64,000 bases of DNA from positions 1 to 64,000 of the forward strand of contig CAJTNI010000005.1 of NCBI GenBank assembly GCA_910577945.1, read 5' to 3'. Shown here one piece after another: positions 16,769-25,390 of this stretch; within the stretch, counting starts at the first letter, position 1, and each line of letters begins with the position of its first letter. The notes under the pieces were generated by a model. It was given only the letters and a program-made list of their open reading frames with translations. It ran no database searches and was not told where the DNA came from. A program made the translations under genes and the position numbers. The DNA comes from an uncultured Christensenella sp. Its GTDB lineage: Bacteria; Bacillota; Clostridia; Christensenellales; Pumilibacteraceae.

Positions 16769-18524
16769 AGTTTTGAAAATAGGTGAAGTAAGAGAAGTAT
16801 ATGGACATAAAATCAAAGTTGGAATTTATAGCGAAAAAAATGTCGAATACTTAAATTATGACGGAATACCTATTAAAAATGTTGGAATAGGTAGTTTTAT
16901 CATTATCAGAAAAGGATTTTTAAATATAATAGGGAAGGTAGATGGAGAGTTTATAACTGCTACATCTTTAGAAAGTGGCTATGCGGAAAAAGGGCGTGGT
17001 ATAGCAAGAACATTAGATGTGTCTGTTTTAGGACATTTAGAAAACGATCAATTTGTATTTGGTGTTATTGAGCTTCCATTAATAGGTAACTTTGTATACA
17101 TTATAGATGAGAGCCTACAAAAGAATATTTTAGACCATCATTCGCAGTTTGCATTAAATTTAGGTACTTTGATAGAGTATGATAATTATCCATTTAAATT
17201 AGATTTGCAAGAATTGATATGCAGTCATATCGGAATATTTGGTAATACCGGTAGTGGAAAATCAAATACTCTAGCAAAGATATATACTGAACTATTTGAA
17301 AATTATTCTAGCAATCAACAGTTTAAAAAGAATTCAGCCTTTGTTTTTTTTGACTTAAATGGGGAATATAGAAATTCGTTTCCTAATGGTCATTATTATG
17401 AATTGAATTCAATTGAAAATGAAAAATATCCATTAAATGAGCGGTATTTAACAGATATTGAATTTTGGTCGGTTGTTTTACAGGCTTCGGAAAAAACACA
17501 AAAACCGTTCATAAATGAATGTATAAAAAATTATAAAAAATGTAAGCAATCATCAAATTATTTCACGACTCAAAAATTAAGCGAACTTGTTTTTTATAGT
17601 CAAAAGAACTATGGGGATATTAGGGCATTTATAATTCACATATTTACATGCTTAGAACTTGAAGATGAGATCATATCATTTGATGACAATGTAAGCATTG
17701 AGTATAAAAAACTTATAAGCAATACGCGTGGACAATTAGATTATTTGGCGACCTATAATGAATTGTTTGGTGACATGGATGACAAAGTTATTTCTGTAAG
17801 TCATCTAGATGATATCCAAATTTTTTCTTTAATTGTTTATTACACTTATTGTAAAGAATTAAATAAAGGAAAGATTTCGACTCAAAATATTATTCAATTA
17901 TTTAATAGGATGGATAAAATATTATCGGAATTGGGAAATATATTCGAATTCAAGGGTGATTGTCCAAATGAGCATGTTGTTATTATATCATTATTTAATT
18001 TAAATGCAGAATTGAAAAAGTTAGTGACTTATATAATATGTAGAGATAAATATGAGAGTCATAAAAGACATCGTGGAAATGAGCGATTGCAGTCATCCCT
18101 TCATCTAATTATTGAAGAAGCACATAATATCTTATCGTATGAATCCGCGCGCGAGAGTGAGGAGTGGAAGAATACTCGATTAGAAACATTTGAAGAAATT
18201 ATTAAAGAAGGAAGAAAATTCGGAGTTTTTTTGACTATTGCCAGCCAAAGGCCGGCGGATATTTCGGAAACAATTATCTCACAGTTACATAACTTTTTCG
18301 TTCATCGTTTAGTGAATGCTGAAGATTTAAAGCGGATTTATAAGTCTGTTGCATTTTCTGATTCTGTTTCTAATAATATGATTCCAATTTTACCAGCTGG
18401 TGGTTGTTTATTTTCAGGCATTGCGGCTAATTTCCCATTATTAGCAAAAATTGATTGTTTAGAGCAATCTATCGCGCCTAACAGTTCTAACGTTAATTTA
18501 ATAGATATTTGGGGATTAAAATAA
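16755..18524 (+). CDS. HerA-type ATPase of a SIR2-HerA defence system
   Basis: 589 residues. An N-terminal beta-barrel HAS-like region (about 1-150) is followed by a P-loop domain with Walker A GNTGSGKS (163-170), strand FVFFDLNGEYR, Walker B LIIEEAHN (about 449-457), and a downstream SQRPADIS sensor region, as in HerA/FtsK-type hexameric DNA translocases. With the overlapping SIR2 gene it forms a SIR2-HerA pair; in described systems the HerA hexamer organises and activates SIR2. I chose ATG 16755 because AAGGAG lies 8 bases upstream; the earlier frame start at 16626 runs inside the SIR2 gene. Base composition is as AT-rich as its partner. No nuclease domain is visible in it. Confidence 0.88.
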   Translation: MILSEVLKIGEVREVYGHKIKVGIYSEKNVEYLNYDGIPIKNVGIGSFIIIRKGFLNIIGKVDGEFITATSLESGYAEKGRGIARTLDVSVLGHLENDQFVFGVIELPLIGNFVYIIDESLQKNILDHHSQFALNLGTLIEYDNYPFKLDLQELICSHIGIFGNTGSGKSNTLAKIYTELFENYSSNQQFKKNSAFVFFDLNGEYRNSFPNGHYYELNSIENEKYPLNERYLTDIEFWSVVLQASEKTQKPFINECIKNYKKCKQSSNYFTTQKLSELVFYSQKNYGDIRAFIIHIFTCLELEDEIISFDDNVSIEYKKLISNTRGQLDYLATYNELFGDMDDKVISVSHLDDIQIFSLIVYYTYCKELNKGKISTQNIIQLFNRMDKILSELGNIFEFKGDCPNEHVVIISLFNLNAELKKLVTYIICRDKYESHKRHRGNERLQSSLHLIIEEAHNILSYESARESEEWKNTRLETFEEIIKEGRKFGVFLTIASQRPADISETIISQLHNFFVHRLVNAEDLKRIYKSVAFSDSVSNNMIPILPAGGCLFSGIAANFPLLAKIDCLEQSIAPNSSNVNLIDIWGLK

Positions 18525-18593
18525 ATTTAATATGGATTTTAACGCAAAAGAATTTATATCACAAAATGGGGGTTGTTCACGGTAAAACGTAAA

Positions 18594-19090
18594 ATGCGCA
18601 TTCTTTTTTCACCGACACTGGTTATTGGTTCGTTAATTGGTTTGTTTTCGTTAGTCGGCATTTATTTACAGTCGTATATGAACCATGTCGAATAGGATTT
18701 AAAGAACATATTGTTATATTTATTATTTGGACATTATGTTGCGTAGGATTAAGTATAGCCGGTGTCGTAACGGGAGCGCGAAAGGTATTTTGCATAATAA
18801 CGATAGATGAGACGGGAATATCTCGGTCGTTTTTAGGTGTGTTTTGCAAGCTGCACATGTCATGGGACAATATAGCGGAGATTTGTTACTTTACAGCGCT
18901 AGCTGAATTTTTGGTATTTTCGAAAAATAAAAAAGTGTCAACAATGACGTATAATAAAATGAGAATGGAGAAAGATGCTATTGAGATGACGATAAGCAGG
19001 CGTAGATACAGAGTAATTAAGCAATATTTACAGCAGCCGATAGTGGGCATGCCCGAAAAAGTCAAAGAACGTTTGGAGCGCGAAAAGTAA
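18594..19090 (+). pseudogene. Frameshifted paralogue of the immunity-like gene
   Basis: The first part reads MRILFSPTLVIGSLIGLFSL and stops at TAG (18694-18696). The continuing similarity shifts to another frame just before it (RIGFKEHIVIFIIWTLC), then SFLGVFCKLHMSWDNIAEI and MTYNKMRMEKDAIEMTISRR through to 19090. Both halves align with the 163-residue protein at 14898-15389 (GSIVLI.., RFKLEMSWEEMAEM, MYYDKIIKRRDVIQVTLS). One frameshift therefore breaks an otherwise collinear copy; a sequencing error is the alternative. The start codon is uncertain. It borders the AT-rich defence block on its right side. Confidence 0.7.
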
Positions 19091-19160
19091 AATAAATGAA
19101 AAATCAAACGACAGTGAAATAATAATTACCAAAAGTTGTTAATCGGCACTTAACCGAGAT

Positions 19161-19190
19161 AGCCCGTATCAATAACGATTCGGGCTTTTT
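19161..19190 (+). terminator. Intrinsic terminator after the broken immunity-like gene
   Basis: The stem AGCCCG (19161-19166) / CGGGCT (19181-19186) runs into TTTTT. It closes the accessory block before the next regulator gene. Confidence 0.7.
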
Positions 19191-19305
19191 CGTGCGAAAA
19201 AAGTCGTTCTAAGCGCTTATATAAAAAATTTCTAAAAATATATACTCATTGTAAGTCAATATCCAACAAAAGCGACCGATAGTTCTATATACTTACCGTA
19301 GGCAT

Positions 19306-19755
19306 ATGGAAAATGACGTAGTTAATGGATTTAAAACAACGCTCGCTGAGTTGATGTCGGAAAACGGTCATAGCGCGACCAGCTTGGGGCGCGCTATCGA
19401 CGTGAATATGTTTGTCGTGCGCAAATGGTTGATGCGTGCAAAAGACGTCAAACTGAAATCGCTTATAAAAATAGTAAATTATTTCGGTTGCTCGTTGGAA
19501 TATTTATGCGGTAAGACGGATGAAATTATTACGTACAAGCCGCAGCCGTTGCCGCCTTTTCGCGATTGGCTGAAAACGGTTTTACATAATTGCAATAAAT
19601 CGTCTTACAAGCTGATAAACGACACCAAGATTTCTTCGTCGCAGTACAACAGCTGGTTACACGGCGGAATGCCGATGCTGACTACGCTCGAAACAGTGGC
19701 GGAGTATTTGGACGTCACTCTCGATTATTTGGTGGGGCGTCATGCCGATAAATAG
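19306..19755 (+). CDS. Protein with two tandem XRE-type helix-turn-helix domains
   Basis: 149 residues made of two similar halves. The first (about 5-67) contains FKTTLAELMSENGHSATSLG, VRKWLMRAKDVKLKSLIKI and SLEYLCGKTDE; the second (about 80-147) contains FRDWLKTVLHN, YNSWLHGGMPMLTTLETV and TLDYLVGRHAD. Each half looks like a Cro/C1-type domain with the usual ending LxYLxG. It is probably a DNA-binding regulator that can dimerise internally. There is no strong binding site; TATACT lies 12 bases before ATG. It sits just outside the accessory block. Targets are unknown. Confidence 0.75.
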   Translation: MENDVVNGFKTTLAELMSENGHSATSLGRAIDVNMFVVRKWLMRAKDVKLKSLIKIVNYFGCSLEYLCGKTDEIITYKPQPLPPFRDWLKTVLHNCNKSSYKLINDTKISSSQYNSWLHGGMPMLTTLETVAEYLDVTLDYLVGRHADK

Positions 19756-19804
19756 ATAATCGCACACATAATTAAATATTTCTTTTGTGTATACGGAGGG
19801 GGAA

Positions 19805-20116
19805 ATGACGGGACAAAAGCAAAACGCATTCGTACACGAGCTTGTGTTGATATTGTATCATTCTAAATTCAGGGATAAATATTTAAGCGCCGAAACGGTT
19901 GCCGGCATTGATAAGTTTATGGATATGTGTCGGGCTAAGGATATGCTGGATAATTCGCAAACCGCATTTGTCGTGGAGCATTATTACGATATACGCAACG
20001 GTTTGACGATAGGCGAACGCCGCGCGCATGTGGGGTTGAGCGACGCCGCGTTGTATCGGTTTAGACTCAAAATAGCAAGCAGTTTAATGAATTGCTTAAA
20101 TACGATAAATACATGA
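19805..20116 (+). CDS. Small protein of unknown function, regulator-like
   Basis: 103 residues, helical, no membrane segment. GGAGGGGG lies 4 bases before ATG 19805, so I prefer this start over the one at 19787. The C-terminal half (VVEHYYDIRNGLTIGERRAHVGLSDAALYRFRLKI) reads like a sigma-factor region 4 or phage ArpU-type helix-turn-helix, but I cannot name the family. It follows the double-HTH gene and ends at a shared convergent terminator. Confidence 0.6.
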   Translation: MTGQKQNAFVHELVLILYHSKFRDKYLSAETVAGIDKFMDMCRAKDMLDNSQTAFVVEHYYDIRNGLTIGERRAHVGLSDAALYRFRLKIASSLMNCLNTINT

Positions 20117-20141
20117 TTCCGTCGTTATTTAACGTAATAAA

Positions 20142-20165
20142 AAAATCGGCATTTTCGCCGATTTT
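20142..20165. terminator. Bidirectional terminator between convergent genes
   Basis: The perfect stem AAAATCGGC / GCCGATTTT with a 6-base loop has A-runs on the left and T-runs on the right, so it can serve both strands. Confidence 0.85.
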
Positions 20166-20188
20166 CAGGGGTGCGTGAGCGTTGCGCA

Positions 20189-20428
20189 TCACAGCAAAAT
20201 TTTGGGGTCGTACTCGGGTTTTTTGAATACGACGGAGTCGGGCTTGTCGGCGATTTCCTTTCGGAATACGTCCTGCCATTCCTCGGCGGTGTAGTCCTCG
20301 ATGGTGCACGTAATCCAATGCTCGTCCGCGCCGAGGTCTCGGGACAGCACTTCCACAAGGTCGCGCGCGAGTTTTTCCTTTTGCGCTTGCGTTCTGCCTT
20401 CCAGCATTTTAATCGAGATATTGGGCAT
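20189..20428 (-). CDS. 4-oxalocrotonate tautomerase family protein
   Basis: 79 residues starting MPNISIKMLEGRTQAQK. In this family the initiator Met is removed and Pro2 becomes the catalytic N-terminal proline (Pro1), which is present here. GAGG lies about 11 bases upstream of ATG 20428; the longer frame start at 20479 would bury the proline and is rejected. The start overlaps the end of the ECF S component gene by 20 bases, so they are coupled. The physiological substrate is unknown. Confidence 0.87.
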   Translation of the reverse strand: MPNISIKMLEGRTQAQKEKLARDLVEVLSRDLGADEHWITCTIEDYTAEEWQDVFRKEIADKPDSVVFKKPEYDPKILL

Positions 20429-21122
20429 TTTCGGTTTCCTCTTGATTTTTAATTTCTTGTTTCGTTTCCCGTTGCGCACGGGCGTCCGACGCTTTTTTAA
20501 GCGGAGGAAGCAGCTTTAAACGCAACAGCAGCGGAATCATTGCCACGGTAACGGCTATATTGATTGCGGCTACGCCTAGCTGCATTGCGCGCGACGGTCC
20601 GAGGTATACCCAAAACGATTTGTTGATGTACGATTTTAGTTTGAGGTAGTATCTGCACCATACCCATATTGCAAACGAGTCGAACAGTAGCGTATACAGC
20701 ACAGAGCATACCACGCCCGCAAACACGAATTTTACGATGTAGCTTTTGACTGGTAGCTTAAAGCAAAACGCCGCCGTCACGCCGAAGAGCACGCAACCGA
20801 GGGTAAGCAGCGGGTTTATTGGTCCACGTGGAATTATCACCGCGCCGAGTACGTCCGATACAAAGCATACCGTGCCGCCCCCGATAGGACCGACGACTGC
20901 GGCGGCAATCAGCCATATCACGTAAATCAACGTGATTTTAAACGAGTCGGTCAAGGTAAGACACTGTCCGATTAACTTCATCACGATTGATAGTGCGGCA
21001 AACAAGGCGGTGTATGCGAGCCACTTTGTAGTGCCGAAGGTGAGCTGTTGCGAGCGGACTTTACGCGATGAAGTATTCAGCTTGTCCGGAGTCGCAATTT
21101 CCTGTTGAGCGTTTTTACTCAA
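20409..21122 (-). CDS. ECF transporter S component (FolT-like)
   Basis: About 237 residues with six hydrophobic segments. Family features include LAYTALFAALSIVMKLIG, an early helix pattern of S components, and a long region (WLIAAAVVGPIGGGTVCFVSDVLGAVI) typical of folate-type S proteins, followed by GPINPLLTLGCVLFG. It would bind a vitamin and dock on the shared ECF energy module, which is not in this window. The folate assignment is tentative. I chose TTG at 21122 because AAAGGAG lies 10 bases before it; a GTG at 21185 is the alternative. A TTTACT-18-TATACT promoter lies upstream. Confidence 0.75.
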   Translation of the reverse strand: MSKNAQQEIATPDKLNTSSRKVRSQQLTFGTTKWLAYTALFAALSIVMKLIGQCLTLTDSFKITLIYVIWLIAAAVVGPIGGGTVCFVSDVLGAVIIPRGPINPLLTLGCVLFGVTAAFCFKLPVKSYIVKFVFAGVVCSVLYTLLFDSFAIWVWCRYYLKLKSYINKSFWVYLGPSRAMQLGVAAINIAVTVAMIPLLLRLKLLPPLKKASDARAQRETKQEIKNQEETENAQYLD

Positions 21123-21175
21123 TGTCGGGCTTCTCCTTTGCGACCCGAAGGCCGCGTGTATTTTGTTGTAAGCCA

Positions 21176-21205
21176 AGTATATCACACGCGGCGGCGCAAA
21201 GTAAA
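21176..21205 (-). promoter_or_regulatory. Probable promoter of the ECF S component operon
   Basis: On the minus strand, TTTACT (21205-21200), 18 bp, TATACT (21181-21176), followed by a leader of about 50 bases that contains the AAAGGAG site. Confidence 0.55.
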
Positions 21206-21243
21206 GCGAATGAAAGGGGAGTGACGGTGAAATTTAGCGCACG

Positions 21244-22788
21244 CTACGACGCGCGGTTTATTTTTACGTTTTTGTCTGTTCTCGCGCGTTTTCGCGAAAG
21301 GAACGCGAACCTTTTCGCAGATTTCTTTTCGGACGCGGCGGCTTCGGTATTGCCGATTTTAATAGCGCCGAAGATTACGGCGTTGAGCGTCATGAACGCG
21401 CAGCCGCCCGCCGCGGACACGAACATGGACAGCAGCGCGTACGGAATGAGCGAGGACAAATATTCGCACAGCATGTATGCGGGGAAAAAGCCGGAAAGGC
21501 AGATTACGGCGGGCTTGACGAAGGTCAGCTTGAAGCCCGTGCGGCGCTTGATATCTATTACGTCGAGCACGGACGACACAATCAGGCTGATGCCGAACGC
21601 AATCATAAAAACGTCTATCGTAAAGCGCGAATAAAACGCAAACGAAATCACGTACATTACGCCCGCGCCGATTAGATAGTTTATAAGCGATTTCTTTTCG
21701 AGGTCGAGCGAGTTGAGCATGGACGACGCAATGTTTTCGAACGACAGCGGTATCAACAGCCACGCCGATTTTTTGAGGAATATGCCCGCGTCTGTGTTGT
21801 TGTATATAAACGTGCCTAGGTCGTCGCCGAGCGAGGCGTACACGGGCAGTACGATAGCCGCAATTACGAGCGAGAACGTGAGCGCGTTTTCTATCTGCTT
21901 CTGCATGCTCGCTTTGTCGTTTTCGGCGTACGCCTGCGACAGCGTCGGTATCATGACGAACGCGAGCGAGCCGACGACGGTTATAGGCAGGTACAAAAGC
22001 GGCAGCGACATTCCGACGCACGAGCCGTATATGTACATGGATTGGTCGGTGTTTAGCCCGCTCGACATAAGCAAAAACGGTACTGCGATTGCGATTACGT
22101 AGTTGTTTACGCTCGACGTGGTGCGCGACAGCGTAATGGGCACGGACGAGGATATGAGCGGCTTGAATTGCGTTTTGGGGCTTTTGAGCTTGCGCCCGCC
22201 CGCGAAGTAGAAAATCGCGCACGCGATTGCGGAAATCAGGCACGCGCCCGTCATGGACGTGGCGACCGCTTTGGTCTTGTCGGTGAACAGCGAAAACAGC
22301 ACGACGCATACCGCAATGCGCGCGACTTGCTCGATTAGCTCGACCACGCTCACGGTCGCGAATTTCTTTTCGCCCCACAGCACGCCGCGGAACGCCGAGT
22401 ACACGCCCGAGAACAGCAGCGCGGGCAGCATGAGCAATACCAGCGTCATGGAAAACCCGTCGGCAAACAGCGCGCCGATAGGCTTGTTGAACAGCAGCAC
22501 GACCGCGCAAACGACAATCGCGACTATCGTTTCGAAAATGAGCGCGGCGGAGCACAGCCTCGCGCTGTCGGTGCGGCTTGTCTTTGCCGTCAGCTTGGAC
22601 ACGACGAGCGGCACGCCCGAGGTGAGGAGCGTGAGCAGCACGAAAAAGAACGACAGCGCGACGGAGTACACGCCCATGCCGACCGCGCCTATCTCGCGCG
22701 ACAGATATATCTTGAACAAAAAGCCGAGCACTCGCTCGGCGACCGTAAACGCGGTGAGCGTTATTACGGCACGCGCCATTGATTTCAT
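21244..22788 (-). CDS. MOP superfamily flippase, SpoVB/MurJ-like polysaccharide exporter
   Basis: 514 residues with about 14 hydrophobic segments across the whole length. The N-terminus (TLTAFTVAERVLGFLFKIYLSREIG, then GMGVYSVALSFFFVL) is typical of SpoVB and related oligosaccharidyl-lipid flippases of Firmicutes, which move lipid-linked cell wall or cortex precursors across the membrane. The C-terminal 30 residues are basic. There is no clear Shine-Dalgarno; AT-rich CATAATATAG lies a few bases before the ATG. It is divergent from the Ig/transglutaminase operon. Which lipid-linked substrate it flips is not visible. Confidence 0.85.
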   Translation of the reverse strand: MKSMARAVITLTAFTVAERVLGFLFKIYLSREIGAVGMGVYSVALSFFFVLLTLLTSGVPLVVSKLTAKTSRTDSARLCSAALIFETIVAIVVCAVVLLFNKPIGALFADGFSMTLVLLMLPALLFSGVYSAFRGVLWGEKKFATVSVVELIEQVARIAVCVVLFSLFTDKTKAVATSMTGACLISAIACAIFYFAGGRKLKSPKTQFKPLISSSVPITLSRTTSSVNNYVIAIAVPFLLMSSGLNTDQSMYIYGSCVGMSLPLLYLPITVVGSLAFVMIPTLSQAYAENDKASMQKQIENALTFSLVIAAIVLPVYASLGDDLGTFIYNNTDAGIFLKKSAWLLIPLSFENIASSMLNSLDLEKKSLINYLIGAGVMYVISFAFYSRFTIDVFMIAFGISLIVSSVLDVIDIKRRTGFKLTFVKPAVICLSGFFPAYMLCEYLSSLIPYALLSMFVSAAGGCAFMTLNAVIFGAIKIGNTEAAASEKKSAKRFAFLSRKRARTDKNVKINRAS

Positions 22789-22904
22789 GGCACTATATTA
22801 TGTCGAAAGCGGTCATAAAATGATAGCCGTGCGTACGTGCCGTCGCACAATGTGTGCGTAACATTACAATTTGATTATAAATAAGCTAAAATACGCCGCA
22901 ATTC

Positions 22905-22933
22905 TTGCTATTCCGCATAAACGGTGATAAAAT
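22905..22933 (+). promoter_or_regulatory. Leaderless-type promoter of the first Ig/transglutaminase gene
   Basis: TTGCTA (22905-22910), 17 bp, TAAAAT (22928-22933), 6 bases, GTG start (22940). The spacing is the same as at the other predicted leaderless genes. Confidence 0.65.
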
Positions 22934-22939
22934 ATATAC

Positions 22940-25390
22940 GTGGAGATATTGCGCAAAAATTCGATATATTCCGCTTGCAAGCGCATATGCGCTGCAATCA
23001 TCGCGGCAGCGCTCGCCGCGACGCTTTTTGCGTGCGCCGCGCCGATAAGTATTTCGTTCTACGCGAGCGAGCTCGTCATGTACGTGGGCGAAACGCGCGA
23101 TATAGCGTACTACGCGCAGCTCACGCCGTCGTACGGCGCAGTCGTCGAATTGGAAGTAGACGGCGAGTGCGTCGAGGCGGACGGAACGCGCGTGACCGCC
23201 GTCGCCGCGGGCGAGGCTGTCGTTACTGCGCGCACCGCTACCGACAGCGCTACAATCAAAATCAAAGCGGAATACCGCGCCGCCAACGGCGTATATTTAA
23301 CAACGGACGGAAAAACTGTGCAAAACGTAAAGGCGGGCGACACGCCAGAGCCCGTGGCGTTTTCCGCCGCTACGGACGACTACGCCGACCCCGACGCGCA
23401 ATACGTTTGGACGGTCAACGGCAGTAAGGTCGGCGAGGGGCGCGGCTTCGAGCTTGCGCCCGAAGCGTACGGCGAGTACGCCGTTACGGTAAGCTGCAAC
23501 GGCGTTGCGCGGACGGAGACAGTGCGAATTTACAGAGAGACGGACGCACGCGCGTATTACGACGGCGCGCTCAATCAGGACGGCGATTATTCCGCGGTGC
23601 GGTTTTTCGCGGTCGAGAGCGCGGACTCGCGCAATCCGCGTTCGGTGTTCGAATGGACGGTAAACGGCGAAGTCGCGAGCCGTTCGCAGATATTCGACTT
23701 TACGCCGACGGCGGCGGGCGAATACGAAATCGCGGTTGCGGTCAACGGTGCGGCGCGGCGGTTCGAGGGCGGCGACAGCGTGCTTGTAACAGCTACGGGA
23801 GTGCGCGCGCCCGACGTGTTCGAGGTGGCGTTCGACGACTGCGACGGCGTGTTTGTGCGCTGGCGCGACGGCATGACGGCGCGCGGCGTTTCCGTAACCG
23901 ACCCGAGCGGCGTTAGGCGCGTGTATGAGCTGACTGACGCGCGCTATGCAGAGCGGTTTGCGGGCGGCGAGTTCGACGCGACGGGGCTTATCGAGGTTTG
24001 TGCGGACAATGCGGGCGTATACAAGCTTCGCATAACGGCGGACGGGCGCGGCGACGAATGCGAATTTATGCAGTACGACAGAACCGCAGAGCCGTATTTG
24101 ACCGAAAACGTATTGTGCCGAAATTCCTTTATATCCGACGCTGCACAAGCCGATGAATGGGTGCGCGAGCTGTACGCTTGCGGCATAACGCGCGCGGAGT
24201 GCTACGTCGCGCGCGGCGTCGAAAATATCGAGTCGGCGATTATCGCGGCGGCGCAAGCGCTGGGATTGACGGCGGAGACGCAGGCGAACGGGGCGGTCGT
24301 ATCGGTAGCGTTCGGCGATTATGCAAACGCGCCCGCGGTCGCTACGCCCGCGCCTGCGATAACTCAAATATATTCGGTGCTGCCGCACATAGAATACGAC
24401 ACGGCGCAAAGACGCAACGCGGCGTACGTTTTGCCGATTGACAGAATAAAAAAATCGGTGCGTGTGGATAATTCCGAGCAGCTGTTGTGCGTCGCGCTCG
24501 GCGGTCGTCGTCCCGCGCCCGAGAGCGGCAGCGCCGCAGGTCGGATATACGGCGTCGCGCGGCGCGTGCTGCTGAGCATTATCGGCGCGGACTACGCGCC
24601 GTCGCAAAAGGCGCATGCGATTTACGATTGGCTGCAATGGAGTACGAAAAAGGCGAACGCAGCGGCGGCGGACGGCAGCGCGAGGTATTTGGAGGGGTTG
24701 TTCGGCGACGGCAAGCCCGAGGACGGCGACGGCATTGCGCCGACGGGCGCGCTCGATTCGCTCGGCATGAGCAAGGCGTTTGCGCTTTTGTGTCGCATGG
24801 AAGGCATAGAATGCGATATCGAACGCGACGCCGACGGGTATTACAATACCGTCGCGCTTGACGGAATAACGTATATAGCGAACGTCTACGGCGGCGAAAG
24901 CTCGGGCGTCGTATCGACGCGGCGCGTCGAGCTGACCTCGCACGCGGGGATTATGCTGCCCTACGACGGCGCGATTTTCGACGACGGCGAGCTGTATTAT
25001 TTGCAAAAGGGCTTTTACGACGGCGAGTATTACGATTACTATATCGACGCCGCGGAGCGCGACGATTACGAGACGTGCAGGGCGGCGGTGTTTGCCGCGT
25101 TTTCGGAGCGGGCGCGCGGGGGCGTGACCGTGCCGAGCGTAGACGGCATCACCACGTTCGAGCACGGCACGCTCGGCGCGGAGTTTATGCTCGGCGGCGT
25201 CGTCACCGACGCGACGGTAAGCGGCGTTTCCGCTATGCTGCGGCGCGCGGCGGTCGAATATTACGAGGTATTTATTAACAAAAACGTGCCCGACGCGGTA
25301 GTCGACGGTATACGCGTGTACCGCGAAGGGAACGTTATGCATATAACCGTAACTGTTCCCGCAGGCTCGGGAAAAATCGAGGGCGTATGA
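22940..25390 (+). CDS. Ig-like lipoprotein with degenerate transglutaminase domain
   Basis: 816 residues. A signal peptide with lipobox LFAC (Cys at about 32) marks a lipoprotein. A BIG2-like domain (about 40-110) and two further Ig-like domains (about 125-200 and 205-285; VWTVNG.., FEWTVNG..) lead to a transglutaminase-like region (about 540-660) recognisable from QKAHAIYDWLQW and LGMSKAFALLCRMEGIEC. The active-site positions are changed: Ser607 replaces Cys, the His is replaced by Gly/Tyr, and Asn replaces Asp, when aligned to the neighbour at 25387. It is therefore probably a non-enzymatic paralogue, perhaps a binding partner. Start GTG; predicted leaderless. It overlaps the next gene by 4 bases. 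Confidence 0.83.
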   Translation: MEILRKNSIYSACKRICAAIIAAALAATLFACAAPISISFYASELVMYVGETRDIAYYAQLTPSYGAVVELEVDGECVEADGTRVTAVAAGEAVVTARTATDSATIKIKAEYRAANGVYLTTDGKTVQNVKAGDTPEPVAFSAATDDYADPDAQYVWTVNGSKVGEGRGFELAPEAYGEYAVTVSCNGVARTETVRIYRETDARAYYDGALNQDGDYSAVRFFAVESADSRNPRSVFEWTVNGEVASRSQIFDFTPTAAGEYEIAVAVNGAARRFEGGDSVLVTATGVRAPDVFEVAFDDCDGVFVRWRDGMTARGVSVTDPSGVRRVYELTDARYAERFAGGEFDATGLIEVCADNAGVYKLRITADGRGDECEFMQYDRTAEPYLTENVLCRNSFISDAAQADEWVRELYACGITRAECYVARGVENIESAIIAAAQALGLTAETQANGAVVSVAFGDYANAPAVATPAPAITQIYSVLPHIEYDTAQRRNAAYVLPIDRIKKSVRVDNSEQLLCVALGGRRPAPESGSAAGRIYGVARRVLLSIIGADYAPSQKAHAIYDWLQWSTKKANAAAADGSARYLEGLFGDGKPEDGDGIAPTGALDSLGMSKAFALLCRMEGIECDIERDADGYYNTVALDGITYIANVYGGESSGVVSTRRVELTSHAGIMLPYDGAIFDDGELYYLQKGFYDGEYYDYYIDAAERDDYETCRAAVFAAFSERARGGVTVPSVDGITTFEHGTLGAEFMLGGVVTDATVSGVSAMLRRAAVEYYEVFINKNVPDAVVDGIRVYREGNVMHITVTVPAGSGKIEGV

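Noticed and set aside
15770..18524. CRISPR or restriction-modification genes in the AT-rich block
   Set aside because: No repeat-spacer array, no Cas motifs and no methyltransferase motifs; motifs match SIR2 and HerA.
22788..22805. Leaderless promoter for the SpoVB-like flippase
   Set aside because: CATAATATAG lies close to the ATG but no box falls at the six-base spacing and no -35 is evident.
23297..25342. 681-residue frame on the minus strand opposite the first Ig/transglutaminase gene
   Set aside because: Very rich in Arg, Val, His and Ala, no start signal, and it mirrors the codon bias of the real gene.
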